A DNA stretch of 58,614 nt from Lentzea indica (GTDB lineage: Bacteria; Actinomycetota; Actinomycetes; Mycobacteriales; Pseudonocardiaceae). Positions 13,575 to 20,920 of the stretch are shown piece after piece. The DNA is taken from the NCBI RefSeq assembly GCF_012184385.1, contig NZ_VSRL01000033.1:1-58614 (forward strand), read 5' to 3'. Position 1 is the first letter of the stretch, and every line of letters starts with the position of its first letter. The notes beneath the pieces were generated by a model that was given only the letters and a program-made list of their open reading frames with translations, made no database searches and was not told the DNA's origin. The translations under genes were made by a program, and so were the position numbers.

Positions 13575-14155
13575 TCTTGCTTCCCCTGGCGAATGGTCAG
13601 GTTCATGCCCTTGAACCTGATGGTCTGGGCCGTGGTGGACCAGGCGGTCTGCCTGAGCCCGGTGATCTTCGCCGAGTCGGCCTGCAGACCGAACGAGCCC
13701 GGCAGACCCCGGAGGTTCTCCGGTCCCTTGGTCACCTTGCTCGCGTCGATGCCGATGTCGGGAGCACCCAGCTCCAGGTCACCGGAGAGGTCGGTGAGGT
13801 TGACGACCAGGTTGTCGGCCGACATACCACCCACGCCGTCCGCGGTGATGCGCATCGTCACGTCACCGACGATCGGCATCTTGCCGACGAACACCGACTG
13901 GCAGAACTTGTTCAGCGTGGCGGTCTTGAAGCCGCTGACCGCAACGACGTTGACCTTCCCAGCGCCCGCGTCCACCCCACCGAACTGAACGAATCCCTTG
14001 CCGTCCAAGTAGTCGGCGGACACCTTGAAATCGTGGCCGGACACCGCGAACGAGGCGGCCAGCGCTCCCTGGGACATGCCCGTGAGGAGGGCACCAACAC
14101 CCACGGCACCGATACCGAGCACCCCGACGAACCGTGCCCAGCGCGTTCTACCCAT
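13565..14155 (-). CDS. DUF6230-type secreted protein
   Basis: A 196-aa protein with an N-terminal hydrophobic segment (ARFVGVLGIGAVGVGALLTG) that works as a signal or anchor, followed by a beta-rich exported domain (ASFAVSGHDFKVSADYL). It resembles DUF6230 proteins; I recall older annotations calling these cholesterol esterase, but no hydrolase motif is visible and I do not support that name. The ATG at 14155 has a strong GAAGGAG site; upstream in-frame residues do not look like signal sequence. First gene of the coupled operon, divergent from the second zinc-peptidase lipoprotein across 181 bp. Confidence 0.75.
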   Translation of the reverse strand: MGRTRWARFVGVLGIGAVGVGALLTGMSQGALAASFAVSGHDFKVSADYLDGKGFVQFGGVDAGAGKVNVVAVSGFKTATLNKFCQSVFVGKMPIVGDVTMRITADGVGGMSADNLVVNLTDLSGDLELGAPDIGIDASKVTKGPENLRGLPGSFGLQADSAKITGLRQTAWSTTAQTIRFKGMNLTIRQGKQECF

Positions 14156-14336
14156 ACCGCCAAACTCCTTCCACGCCGAAGGTCTGCGAGGGGGACTGTG
14201 CGCTCCGAAACATAGGCACGACAACGAAAACGAGTCCGTGCAGTCTTGAATTCACCCCGGAGGGTGAGGACTTTTCACGTTTGGCCCCTGGTGCTTGCGG
14301 CACGTGGCTGAACGGCTCTTAGTAGTGTTCGCCCTC

Positions 14337-15779
14337 ATGGGGATCGGACGAATCGCCGTCGCGCTGGTCGCGACCGCTGCCTTGACCGCCTGCGCCTCCG
14401 TGGTCGAGGGCGAGCCGAAGGGCGAACGCCCCGACCCCACGAAGGTCGCGGGCCTGGAGATCTCCAACGGACCGTCAGGCCCCAAGCAGGGCGTGCCGGA
14501 CGCGGACCTCAGCGTGGAGAACGGCGACGGCGGCGAGATGGACCGCCTCGCGATCAACACCCTCGCCGACGTCCAGGAGTTCTGGAAGGCCGAGATCCCC
14601 CGCTCGTTCGCCGGGAAGACCTTCGAGCCGGTGAAACGCTTCATCTCCTACGACTCCAACGGCAAGGGCGTCGAGGTCTGCAAGCTCAACACCACGGGAG
14701 TCGCGAACGCGTTCTACTGCGCGCTCGACGACAGCATCACGTGGGACCGCGGCGAGCTCCTCCCGATGCTGAAGGACTCCTTCGGCCCGATGGCCGTCGT
14801 GACGGTCCTCGCCCACGAGATGGGCCACGCCGTCCAGTACAAGCTCGGCCCGGCGTCCAACATCGGCCCCAACACGCCGTCGATCGTGAAGGAGCAGCAG
14901 GCCGACTGCTACACCGGCGTCTTCATGCGCTGGATCGCCGAGAACAAGTCCAAGCACTTCGAGCTCTCCACCGGCGAGGGCCTCAACCAGGTCCTGCAGA
15001 CGATGTTCTTCATCCGCGACTCCGCCGGCACGTCCTTCGAAAAGCAGGGCGCCCACGGCAGCGCGTTCGACCGGGTCTCGTCCTTCCAGTTCGGCTTCAC
15101 GCGCGGCGCCTCCAGGTGCGCCGAGATCAACGAGGCCGAGATCAACAAGCGCATCACCGAACGCCCCTTCGACCTGTCCGACAAGGACCAGGGCCAGGGC
15201 CGCGGCAACGCCCGCGTCGACCAGGACAAGTACCTCAAAGCCCTGGAAGAGTCGCTCCGCGACGCCTACAAGTCGAGCGGCGCCGCGTTCCCCGCCTTCG
15301 ACAAGGGCGGCATCAAACCCTGCAACGACGCCCAAACCACGTCCCCCGCCTCCTACTGCCCCGCGGTGAACCAGCTCCAGCTGGACCTCCCGTCCCTGGT
15401 CAAGATCGGCACACCCCCGAAGAAGGGCAGCAAGGGCGGCATCGGCGACTTCGCGGCGTTCGCCGTGATCGCGTCACGTTTCAGCCTGTCCATCCAGCAC
15501 GCCACCGGCTTCAAACTCGACGACGAGGCCGCGGGCCAACGCACCGCCTGCCTGACCGGAGCCTGGGCAGGCCTCACCAACCGCCCCGACGCCGCCGCCG
15601 GTCTGCGGTTGTCACCAGGCGACCTCGACGAGGCCGTGGCCGAGCTCCTGGCCGACGACAGCCTCATCGCCGCCGACGTGAACGGCAAAGCCGTCCCCTC
15701 CGGCTTCGCCAGGGTCGAAGCCTTCGGCGACGGCTTCTTCCGAGGCCTCTCGTTCTGCGTGAAGAAGTATTCGGTTTGA
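14337..15779 (+). CDS. Neutral zinc-metallopeptidase lipoprotein
   Basis: Intact 480-aa paralogue of the gene at 11005. The signal peptide ends at the lipobox LTAC, so the mature protein is probably anchored outside the membrane. The zinc site is HEMGH (H160, E161, H164), followed by KEQQADC with the third-ligand acidic residue. Cys pairs flanking the active site (VCK ... FYC) may form disulfides. The second half is a degenerate copy of the peptidase fold lacking the zinc motif. The ATG at 14337 begins the signal peptide; an earlier in-frame start would place it internally. Substrate is unknown. Confidence 0.85.
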   Translation: MGIGRIAVALVATAALTACASVVEGEPKGERPDPTKVAGLEISNGPSGPKQGVPDADLSVENGDGGEMDRLAINTLADVQEFWKAEIPRSFAGKTFEPVKRFISYDSNGKGVEVCKLNTTGVANAFYCALDDSITWDRGELLPMLKDSFGPMAVVTVLAHEMGHAVQYKLGPASNIGPNTPSIVKEQQADCYTGVFMRWIAENKSKHFELSTGEGLNQVLQTMFFIRDSAGTSFEKQGAHGSAFDRVSSFQFGFTRGASRCAEINEAEINKRITERPFDLSDKDQGQGRGNARVDQDKYLKALEESLRDAYKSSGAAFPAFDKGGIKPCNDAQTTSPASYCPAVNQLQLDLPSLVKIGTPPKKGSKGGIGDFAAFAVIASRFSLSIQHATGFKLDDEAAGQRTACLTGAWAGLTNRPDAAAGLRLSPGDLDEAVAELLADDSLIAADVNGKAVPSGFARVEAFGDGFFRGLSFCVKKYSV

Positions 15780-15787
15780 TTCCTCCA

Positions 15788-15803
15788 TCGACACTCGTCG
15801 ATA
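15788..15803. promoter_or_regulatory. Probable ArsR-family operator
   Basis: ATCGAC-actc-GTCGAT is a perfect 6-bp inverted repeat ending 8 bp before the GTG of the ArsR-GNAT gene. Position and symmetry suit autoregulation by an ArsR-type repressor. Confidence 0.5.
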
Positions 15804-15811
15804 CTTGACCC

Positions 15812-16606
15812 GTGCTAACCGATGAAGCCGCGACCTACGCCTCGTGGTTCTCGACCCTGTCCGACCCGACCCGCGTCCGCCTGCTCCACCACGTGGCCTC
15901 AGCCCCTGGCGCGGTGACCGTCGGCGAGTTGACCGCACTGCTGGGCGTCAGCCAGTCCACCTGCTCCCACCACGTCCGCAAACTGGCCGAGGTCGGCTTC
16001 GTACATGTGCAACGCGAGGGCACAACCACCCTCGTCACCGTCAACCCAGCGTGCTGCACAGGCCTCCCCCACGCCGCCGACGCGGTGATGGGCGCCCTGA
16101 CCACAGGATCGGTCCGCCCAGTCCCCGGCGTAGCGATGCGTGCGATGACCGCCGCCGACTGGCAGGACGTCCGCCGCATCTACGGCGAAGGCATCGCCTC
16201 AGGCAACGCGACCTTCGAAACCGAGGTCCCGTCCCGCCGAACCCTCGAGTCCAAGTGGCTGCCAGACCACCGCTGGATCGCCGTGGTGGACGGCTCCATC
16301 GCCGGCTGGGCCGCAGCCACCCCGGTTTCCGCGCGCGAGTGCTACTCCGGCGTCGTCGAGACATCGATCTACGTCGCCGACGCCTTCCAGGGACGCGGCG
16401 TGGGCAAAACGCTGCTGCACCACCAGGTCTCAGCCGCTGACGCCGACGGCATGTGGACGCTGCAAGCCGTCATCTTCCCGGAGAACCGGGCCAGCATCGC
16501 CCTGCACCACAAAGCAGGCTTCCGAACGGTGGGCGTGCGGGAGCGAATCGCCCAACACCACGGCGAATGGCGCGACACCGTCCTTTTGGAACGCCGCCGC
16601 CCGTAG
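15812..16606 (+). CDS. ArsR-family HTH fused to GNAT acetyltransferase (ArsN-like)
   Basis: A 264-aa two-domain protein. Residues 1-100 are an ArsR winged helix (LSDPTRVRLLHHV, recognition region GVSQSTCSHHVRKL) followed by a CC pair in NPACCTGLP that could be an inducer-binding site. Residues about 108-264 are a GNAT of the phosphinothricin/ArsN type: start MRAMTAADW, acetyl-CoA loop FQGRGVGKTLL and IFPENRASIALHHKAGF. ArsN-type enzymes acetylate arsinothricin or phosphinothricin-like amino acids. The fusion suggests a sensor and detoxifier in one chain. The GTG start has no clear Shine-Dalgarno and the transcript may be leaderless. No other arsenic gene is adjacent. Confidence 0.85.
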   Translation: MLTDEAATYASWFSTLSDPTRVRLLHHVASAPGAVTVGELTALLGVSQSTCSHHVRKLAEVGFVHVQREGTTTLVTVNPACCTGLPHAADAVMGALTTGSVRPVPGVAMRAMTAADWQDVRRIYGEGIASGNATFETEVPSRRTLESKWLPDHRWIAVVDGSIAGWAAATPVSARECYSGVVETSIYVADAFQGRGVGKTLLHHQVSAADADGMWTLQAVIFPENRASIALHHKAGFRTVGVRERIAQHHGEWRDTVLLERRRP

Positions 16607-16651
16607 AGATCACAGCGCCCACGACTGCACACTCCGTACTGCAATGTCAGC

Positions 16652-17440
16652 TCAAGCTGCGATCTCGGCTTCAGGTTGGAGTGCAGGGCCGAGCAGCAAG
16701 CCCCCGTCCATGACGAATTCCGAACCCGTGGCGAAAGATGCGTCCCGAGAGGTGATGAAGAGCAACAGTCGGGTGATGTCAGAGGGTTCGGCGACGCGGG
16801 GGATCGCAAAGGGGTCGGGCGAATAGAAGTCGGCGATGGCCGGCTGGCCTGCGACGGTGGGTTCGTTGATCAGCGGCGTGGAGACGACACCGGGGTGGAT
16901 GGAGTTGACCCGGATGTTGTCCCGCCCCAGCTCCAGCGCGGCCGTCCTGGTCAGCCCGCGCACGGCCCACTTGCTGGCGGTGTAGGGGGCGTAAAGGGCC
17001 GTGCCGACGTGGGCCATGGTCGAAGCGATGTTGACGATGGTTCCGCCACCGCCCCTGCGCATCGACGGAGCCACGGCCCTGATGCCGAGGAACTGGCCGG
17101 TGACGTTGACGCTGAAGGTGTGCTCCCAGATGCGGAGTTCGGTGTGCTCGATGGGTGCCGCCGGGTTCTGGACTCCCGCGTTGTTCACCAGGATGGTGAT
17201 CGGCCCGAAGTGGCCTTCGACTTCGCGCACCACCGCCGCCCAGTCGTCCTCGCTGGCGACGTCCAGGTGAACGGACAGAGCCCGATGACCGAGCTGAGCA
17301 GCGAGATCGCGGCCGGCGTCGTCGTCGCGGCCGGCAATGACGACGTTCGCCCCCTCGGCGTGGTAGCCCCGCACATGACTGCTGCCCATACCCCCGCTGC
17401 CGCCCGTGACGATGACGGTCTGGCCCTCAAAGCGTTCCAT
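16652..17440 (-). CDS. SDR-family oxidoreductase
   Basis: Classical short-chain dehydrogenase/reductase of 262 aa. It has the NAD(P)-binding TGGSGGMG (12-19), NNAG in the central strand, the catalytic Ser in NIASTMAHV and the YTASK Tyr-Lys pair. A PGVVSTPL loop follows. R38 in IAGRDDD is compatible with NADP but does not decide the cofactor. The sequence is closest in style to hydroxysteroid/3-oxoacyl reductases; the substrate is not predictable. It is divergent from a TetR regulator over a 113-bp region holding two matching palindromes, so it is probably that regulator's target. Confidence 0.9.
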   Translation of the reverse strand: MERFEGQTVIVTGGSGGMGSSHVRGYHAEGANVVIAGRDDDAGRDLAAQLGHRALSVHLDVASEDDWAAVVREVEGHFGPITILVNNAGVQNPAAPIEHTELRIWEHTFSVNVTGQFLGIRAVAPSMRRGGGGTIVNIASTMAHVGTALYAPYTASKWAVRGLTRTAALELGRDNIRVNSIHPGVVSTPLINEPTVAGQPAIADFYSPDPFAIPRVAEPSDITRLLLFITSRDASFATGSEFVMDGGLLLGPALQPEAEIAA

Positions 17441-17461
17441 GATGCATCCTTCACCTTTAGT

Positions 17462-17481
17462 GGTGAGCCGAGTGACTCACC
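17462..17481. promoter_or_regulatory. TetR operator, copy 1 (imperfect)
   Basis: GGTGAGCCGAGTGACTCACC matches the perfect palindrome at 17510 in 18 of 20 positions. It lies close to the SDR start codon. Confidence 0.6.
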
Positions 17482-17509
17482 TCCTCTCTCAAGTATGAGC
17501 AGGACTAGA

Positions 17510-17529
17510 GGTGAGTCAAGTGACTCACC
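17510..17529. promoter_or_regulatory. TetR operator, copy 2 (perfect palindrome)
   Basis: GGTGAGTCAAGTGACTCACC has 9-bp arms around a 2-bp centre. It is 25 bp before the TetR start and 48 bp, centre to centre, from copy 1. On the minus strand TTGACT within it, followed 16 bp on by CATACT, could be the SDR promoter, so binding would block transcription. Confidence 0.7.
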
Positions 17530-17553
17530 TCGCAGCGAGGCATACTGGGCGGC

Positions 17554-18192
17554 ATGACAGCACAGCCTTCGGCGTACCACCGGCGCGTGGCAACGCAGAA
17601 GCGGACGTCGATCATCGAGGCGGCGACGAAGCTGTTCCTCGACTCCGGCTACGACGGCACCTCGCTGGCCCGCATCGCCGAGGCGGCCGGAGTGTCGAGG
17701 GCGACGCTGTTCAAGCAGTTCACCACCAAGGCGGCCCTGTTCGAGGCGATCGTCACCGAATACTGGAAGGTCGACGACGAGGAGGCGCCCCTCCCCGAGC
17801 CAGGGAACCTCCGCGCAGGGCTTGAGACCATCGGACGCCGATACGTGGCCCTTCTCACCCAACCCGGCATGGCCGCCCTCTTCCGCATCGTCATCGCCGA
17901 GGTACCGCGCTTCCCGGAGCTCGGCGAGACCCAGTTCAACCTCGGCAAGATGCCGTACTTCGAATCGGTCCGCCGCTACCTGGCAGCAGAAAACGCCACT
18001 GGTACAGCCCTGCTTGACGACGCTGACATGGCGGCGACCCAATTCCTCGGGATGATCTCCAACTACGTGTTCTGGCCGAGGATGCTGCTCGCACACTGGG
18101 AGCCCGACGACTCCGCAATCACCAACGCGGTCGACCAAGCGGTGCTGACCATGCTCGCCCGATACGGCGCGCCGGGGACACACGGCGTCTGA
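17554..18192 (+). CDS. TetR/AcrR-family transcriptional regulator
   Basis: A 212-aa protein with an N-terminal TetR DNA-binding domain: IIEAATKLFLDSGYDGTSLARIA followed by the recognition helix GVSRATLFKQF and KAALFEAIV. The C-terminal ligand domain resembles the AcrR C-terminal type (PGMAALFRIVIAEVPRFPEL). It is divergent from the SDR gene, and the two 20-bp palindromes between them suit a TetR dimer, so it most likely represses both itself and the SDR. The inducing ligand is unknown. Confidence 0.9.
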   Translation: MTAQPSAYHRRVATQKRTSIIEAATKLFLDSGYDGTSLARIAEAAGVSRATLFKQFTTKAALFEAIVTEYWKVDDEEAPLPEPGNLRAGLETIGRRYVALLTQPGMAALFRIVIAEVPRFPELGETQFNLGKMPYFESVRRYLAAENATGTALLDDADMAATQFLGMISNYVFWPRMLLAHWEPDDSAITNAVDQAVLTMLARYGAPGTHGV

Positions 18193-18205
18193 GACACCAG
18201 CGCCC

Positions 18206-18681
18206 CTAGAACTTCCACGTGAGGACCTCACGCGCTACCCGCCAACCTTGCAGCCGGTAGTACTGCACGAGTCCGATGTTGTCCCGGCCGATCGTCAACA
18301 CCCCACGCCGGGTCCACTGCTCGACTACGCGGCCGCGTAGTCGAGCGCCCAGTAAGCGATCAGCATGCCGAGATTGATCCCGGAGAAGCTCGGGTCCGTG
18401 ACAGTGGACTGCAGGAAGACGGACGGCTCGGCGATCTCGTTCTCGTGCCAGCCCAGATGCGGCAGCTCGAAGGTCGCGGTGGTCATGCCAACGATCTGAT
18501 CGTCTTTGGTGAGCACGAAGACCGGCCAGTCAGTGTCGCCGATCTGCTCGGCCAGGACGTCAGCGTCCCGATCCCACGAACTCCACCTCATGCCGCGTTC
18601 CCGCATCCACGCTGCGCGTGAGCGGATCATCTTCGCGGCTGCGGGACGATCAGCCTCCGTCCCGAACCGCATCTCGAACAT
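18206..18681 (-). CDS. GNAT-family N-acetyltransferase (one frameshift)
   Basis: A GNAT of about 158 aa. The N-terminal part (DRPAAAKMIRSRAAWMRERG, then VFVLTKDDQIVGM) continues to TVTDPSFSGINLGMLIAYWALDYAA, where a stop codon appears. In the next frame the expected C-terminus follows: WTRRGVLTIGRDNIGLVQYY, LQGW and REVLTW, ending at 18206. One missing base near 18325-18340 restores a reading frame of exactly 159 codons. A GTG at 18729, directly after the upstream methyltransferase stop, is an alternative start. Last gene of the leftward series that begins at 21512. Substrate unknown. Confidence 0.7.
18319..18346. repeat. 28-bp perfect palindrome inside the GNAT gene
   Basis: Both strands read GCTCGACTACGCGG then its mirror CCGCGTAGTCGAGC, with the NotI-like octamer GCGGCCGC at the centre and no spacer. 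It coincides exactly with the frameshift in the GNAT reading frame. Confidence 0.9.
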
Positions 18682-18729
18682 GCCCAGGCCCGTTCCGGAG
18701 GGGGAGTTCGTTTCCCTGGTGGCCAACAC

Positions 18730-19365
18730 CTATGCGGCGCGCGCGTGTACGAGCACGGTTCCGAGCTTGCCAGGCTCGGGAGCGTCGATGGTCTCCGCCA
18801 CGACCTCACTGAATCCTGCTGCGAAGAGTTGTTCGGTCCACTGGTGGACAGGAAGGTGTCGCTGCCAGATGACCTGGCCAGCTCTGTCCTCCTGTGGAGC
18901 GGCGGGCGTCTGCGAGAAGGCAAAGACACCGCCATCGCTCATCTTCTTGCGCACCAATGGAAAGAGTGCTTCCGGGTCGGTGAACCAGACCGCACCGAAG
19001 ATCGAGTAGACAACGTCGAACGTCGTGCTCGTGTCGGCGAGAAAGTCGAGCGCGTCGGCGGTGAAGAACTCCAGGCCGCCGAGGTACCCCCAGGTCCGGC
19101 GGGCGAGGTCGGCGCGGCTGGGGGCGATGTCGATGCCCGTGCAGACCGCACCCAGGGTGGCGAGGTGGGCCAGGTTGGCCCCGGCGCCAGAGCCGAGTTC
19201 CAGCACCCTCTTGCCACGGAGGTCCCCGAGCACGGCCTCGTCGGGGCCGTGGTCGGGGTACTGGGTCCAGTTGAGCCACGTCGTCGTGCCGGCCGCGTTG
19301 ACTGCGCGACGCGGCGTGTACTTCGCGGCGTACCGTTCCCAGATCTCTGCTCGGGGGCTGCTCAC
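18730..19365 (-). CDS. SAM-dependent methyltransferase (class I)
   Basis: A 211-aa Rossmann-fold methyltransferase. SAM-binding motif I is VLELGSGAGANLAHLA, motif II is the acidic CTGIDIAPS, and motif III/IV contains FDVVYSIFGAVWFTDPEAL. The N-terminus AEIWERYAAKY is typical of small-molecule or ubiE-like methyltransferases. The GTG at 19365 follows AGGAAGGGA; further in-frame starts upstream read through a hairpin region and were rejected. It lies 90 bp after the glycine-rich-domain gene, with a strong hairpin in the gap, and abuts the GNAT. Acceptor substrate unknown. Confidence 0.85.
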   Translation of the reverse strand: MSSPRAEIWERYAAKYTPRRAVNAAGTTTWLNWTQYPDHGPDEAVLGDLRGKRVLELGSGAGANLAHLATLGAVCTGIDIAPSRADLARRTWGYLGGLEFFTADALDFLADTSTTFDVVYSIFGAVWFTDPEALFPLVRKKMSDGGVFAFSQTPAAPQEDRAGQVIWQRHLPVHQWTEQLFAAGFSEVVAETIDAPEPGKLGTVLVHARAA

Positions 19366-19387
19366 CAGTGATCCCTTCCTGTGGAGA

Positions 19388-19426
19388 GTCCCTCGTTCCG
19401 CGCCCAGGAGACACGGAACGAGGGAC
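19388..19426 (-). terminator. Hairpin between the glycine-rich-domain and methyltransferase genes
   Basis: GTCCCTCGTTCCG (19388-19400) pairs perfectly with CGGAACGAGGGAC (19414-19426) around a 13-nt loop. It is stable enough to act as terminator or attenuator on the leftward transcript, though only a short T-rich stretch follows. Confidence 0.55.
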
Positions 19427-19454
19427 GGTATCAGCGGTTGTGCTCGGTGCGGCG

Positions 19455-19898
19455 TTACTTGCCGGGGCTGTCGTGGCAACCCGAGTAGCACTGGTTGCAG
19501 TCGACGGATTGCGCATTCCAGAGCTTGGAGTCGAGCGCGAACCCGGCCGCCCGGATGGCCTGGATCGTGCTGTTCAGCACGAGCGGCCCTTCCTCGCCGT
19601 CCTCGGGCAGGTGCGGGATGTGGTGGATGTAGCGGCCAGCGTTCTCCTCGCAGAAGGCGAAGTAGTTGGGCGTGTCGAGGGTGAAGCTGTGGACGCCCTT
19701 GTCGACAGCTGGCGTCGGCCCCATCGGGAGGTCCGGGTTCTTGCCCGCGACGACGAGGTAGGCGACGGTCTGGCCGAAGGTGCGCTCGGCCAGGTCACGG
19801 TCCATGGCGTGGTCGCGCATGATCAGCCGAACCTCGCGGTCCCACACCTCAGCCGACACACAGGTCCGCGGGTCGCGCAGGGTCACTGCAGTAGACAT
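19455..19898 (-). CDS. Glycine-rich-domain (GRDP)-like protein with Cys-rich tail
   Basis: A 147-aa protein with no signal peptide. The core (about 75-110) contains VDKGVHSFTL, YFAFCEENAGR and YIHHIPH, matching the His-rich pattern of glycine-rich-domain (GRDP, formerly DUF1399) proteins. The end is unusual: DCNQCYSGCHDSPGK, with three Cys in a C-x2-C-x3-C arrangement. I recall similar Streptomyces proteins with a comparable Cys tail, of unknown function. The ATG at 19898 has AAGGAG in good position. The tail could bind metal or be modified; neither is shown. It lies within a leftward series of small unknown genes. Confidence 0.7.
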   Translation of the reverse strand: MSTAVTLRDPRTCVSAEVWDREVRLIMRDHAMDRDLAERTFGQTVAYLVVAGKNPDLPMGPTPAVDKGVHSFTLDTPNYFAFCEENAGRYIHHIPHLPEDGEEGPLVLNSTIQAIRAAGFALDSKLWNAQSVDCNQCYSGCHDSPGK

Positions 19899-20040
19899 GC
19901 TGTTTCTCCTTATGTGGTGCGGTTTTCTCGGGCCGCGTTCATCCGCGGCTGTTCGATGTGCCGCACGGGGCACACCAGTCAGGGGCGCCACAGCCTCATG
20001 CGGAACCGCGGGCTGAAGCGTGAGAGCGGGGGATGGCCTG

Positions 20041-20298
20041 TCACCGCCGTCGTGCAACCGAGCCCGACGCGGCCAGGGCCCGTTTGGCGAGACACGCGGC
20101 GCAGACCTGGAGCGGGTCGAGGGGCTCGCCGGGAAGTTCGAAGTGGGGCTGGAAAGTCTTGTCGCACAAAGCTTCGACGTTGTTTCCCACTGCTGGAGTG
20201 GCGAGGTGCGTGTCGTGGTCTGCTGTGGTGGCGAGATACCAGCGCATGCTGATCTCCAGCTGGTCGGTGGCGTCGATGAGGAACCAGGCGGAGGGCAC
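20041..20298 (-). CDS. Small conserved-type protein with C-x2-C pair, unknown function
   Basis: An 85-aa product from the GTG at 20298, or 68 aa from the ATG at 20247 (MRWYLATTADHDTHL). A GGAGGG site lies about 15 bases before the GTG. The second half has ALCDKTFQPH, then PLDPLQVCAACLAKRAL, giving three Cys and a His that could form a small zinc site. It starts 27 bp after the preceding gene. I know of similar short proteins in actinomycetes near XRE regulators, but no function is assigned. Confidence 0.6.
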   Translation of the reverse strand: MPSAWFLIDATDQLEISMRWYLATTADHDTHLATPAVGNNVEALCDKTFQPHFELPGEPLDPLQVCAACLAKRALAASGSVARRR

Positions 20299-20324
20299 GG
20301 CCCAATACGCGCGCCCTCCGCGCT

Positions 20325-20627
20325 CTAGGGGGCAGCCGACGTCGCGTCCGCGTGGTGGTTGGCGGCGATCAAGTGCTCGTGGGCGACCACCCAGACCGAG
20401 CAGGGGAAGAGGCGGCCGCGGCGCCAGCCAGAGCATCGGGTGCACCGGCCTCGCTCATCGGGCTCGTGCAGGGCGAGCAGCGCTCGCCAGGCGATCGAAA
20501 GCCTGGCCAGCTCGGTTTCGGCCAGTGCTGCGAGCGACGTGGTGTCGCCGTCGGCGATGAGCATCTCCAGGTAGTCCAGACGCTCATAGATGCCGCAGCG
20601 AAGGGCGCCGGCCAGAACCTCGTCCAT
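20325..20627 (-). CDS. Small protein with zinc-ribbon-like CxxC, unknown function
   Basis: A 100-aa protein. The first half is helical and acidic (VLAGALRCGIYERLDYLEMLIADG). Then HEPDERGRCTRCSGW shows a C-x2-C pair, followed by a third Cys in FPCSVWVVAHEHLIAAN with two His, compatible with one bound metal. The ATG at 20627 has AAGGAG upstream; the GC-rich coding pattern is normal. It lies 33 bp after the next upstream gene in the same direction. No catalytic motif. Confidence 0.65.
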   Translation of the reverse strand: MDEVLAGALRCGIYERLDYLEMLIADGDTTSLAALAETELARLSIAWRALLALHEPDERGRCTRCSGWRRGRLFPCSVWVVAHEHLIAANHHADATSAAP

Positions 20628-20660
20628 CGGGCTTCTCCTTGTCATGCCAGGGCGGATTCT

Positions 20661-20918
20661 TCAGGGGGCGGGCGGCCAGACCTGCGGATGCAGGTCCAGC
20701 GGCACGAACGGACCGATAGCGACGCCGCTGTCCTGGACGTGACGTGCCGCCTGGTCAAACGGTGCGCAGGGCCAGGAGCGCGCCGGGCAGAGCGGGCACA
20801 CCATCGGCCGGTCTGCTGGTGGCAGGTGCGCGGCCAGTGTGTTGAGCGCGTCGACCAGGAGTCCGGCGGGACTTTCCACGGCGACGACTACGGCGACAAT
20901 GTCCCGCAACGCGCCCAT
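20661..20918 (-). CDS. Small protein with C-x2-C motif, unknown function
   Basis: An 85-aa protein starting 2 bp after the upstream stop (TAG-cc-ATG), so it is probably translationally coupled to the DUF4254-like gene. The N-terminal half is hydrophobic-helical (LRDIVAVVVAVESPAGLLVDAL). The second half has MVCPLCPARSWPCAPF and HVQDSGVAIGPFVPLDLHP, with three Cys and nearby His that could hold zinc. No domain name is assigned. Confidence 0.6.
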   Translation of the reverse strand: MGALRDIVAVVVAVESPAGLLVDALNTLAAHLPPADRPMVCPLCPARSWPCAPFDQAARHVQDSGVAIGPFVPLDLHPQVWPPAP

Positions 20919-20920
20919 GG

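Noticed and set aside
13565-14155. Naming the DUF6230-type protein a cholesterol esterase
   Set aside because: No nucleophile elbow or other hydrolase motif is present; the name appears to be an inherited annotation.
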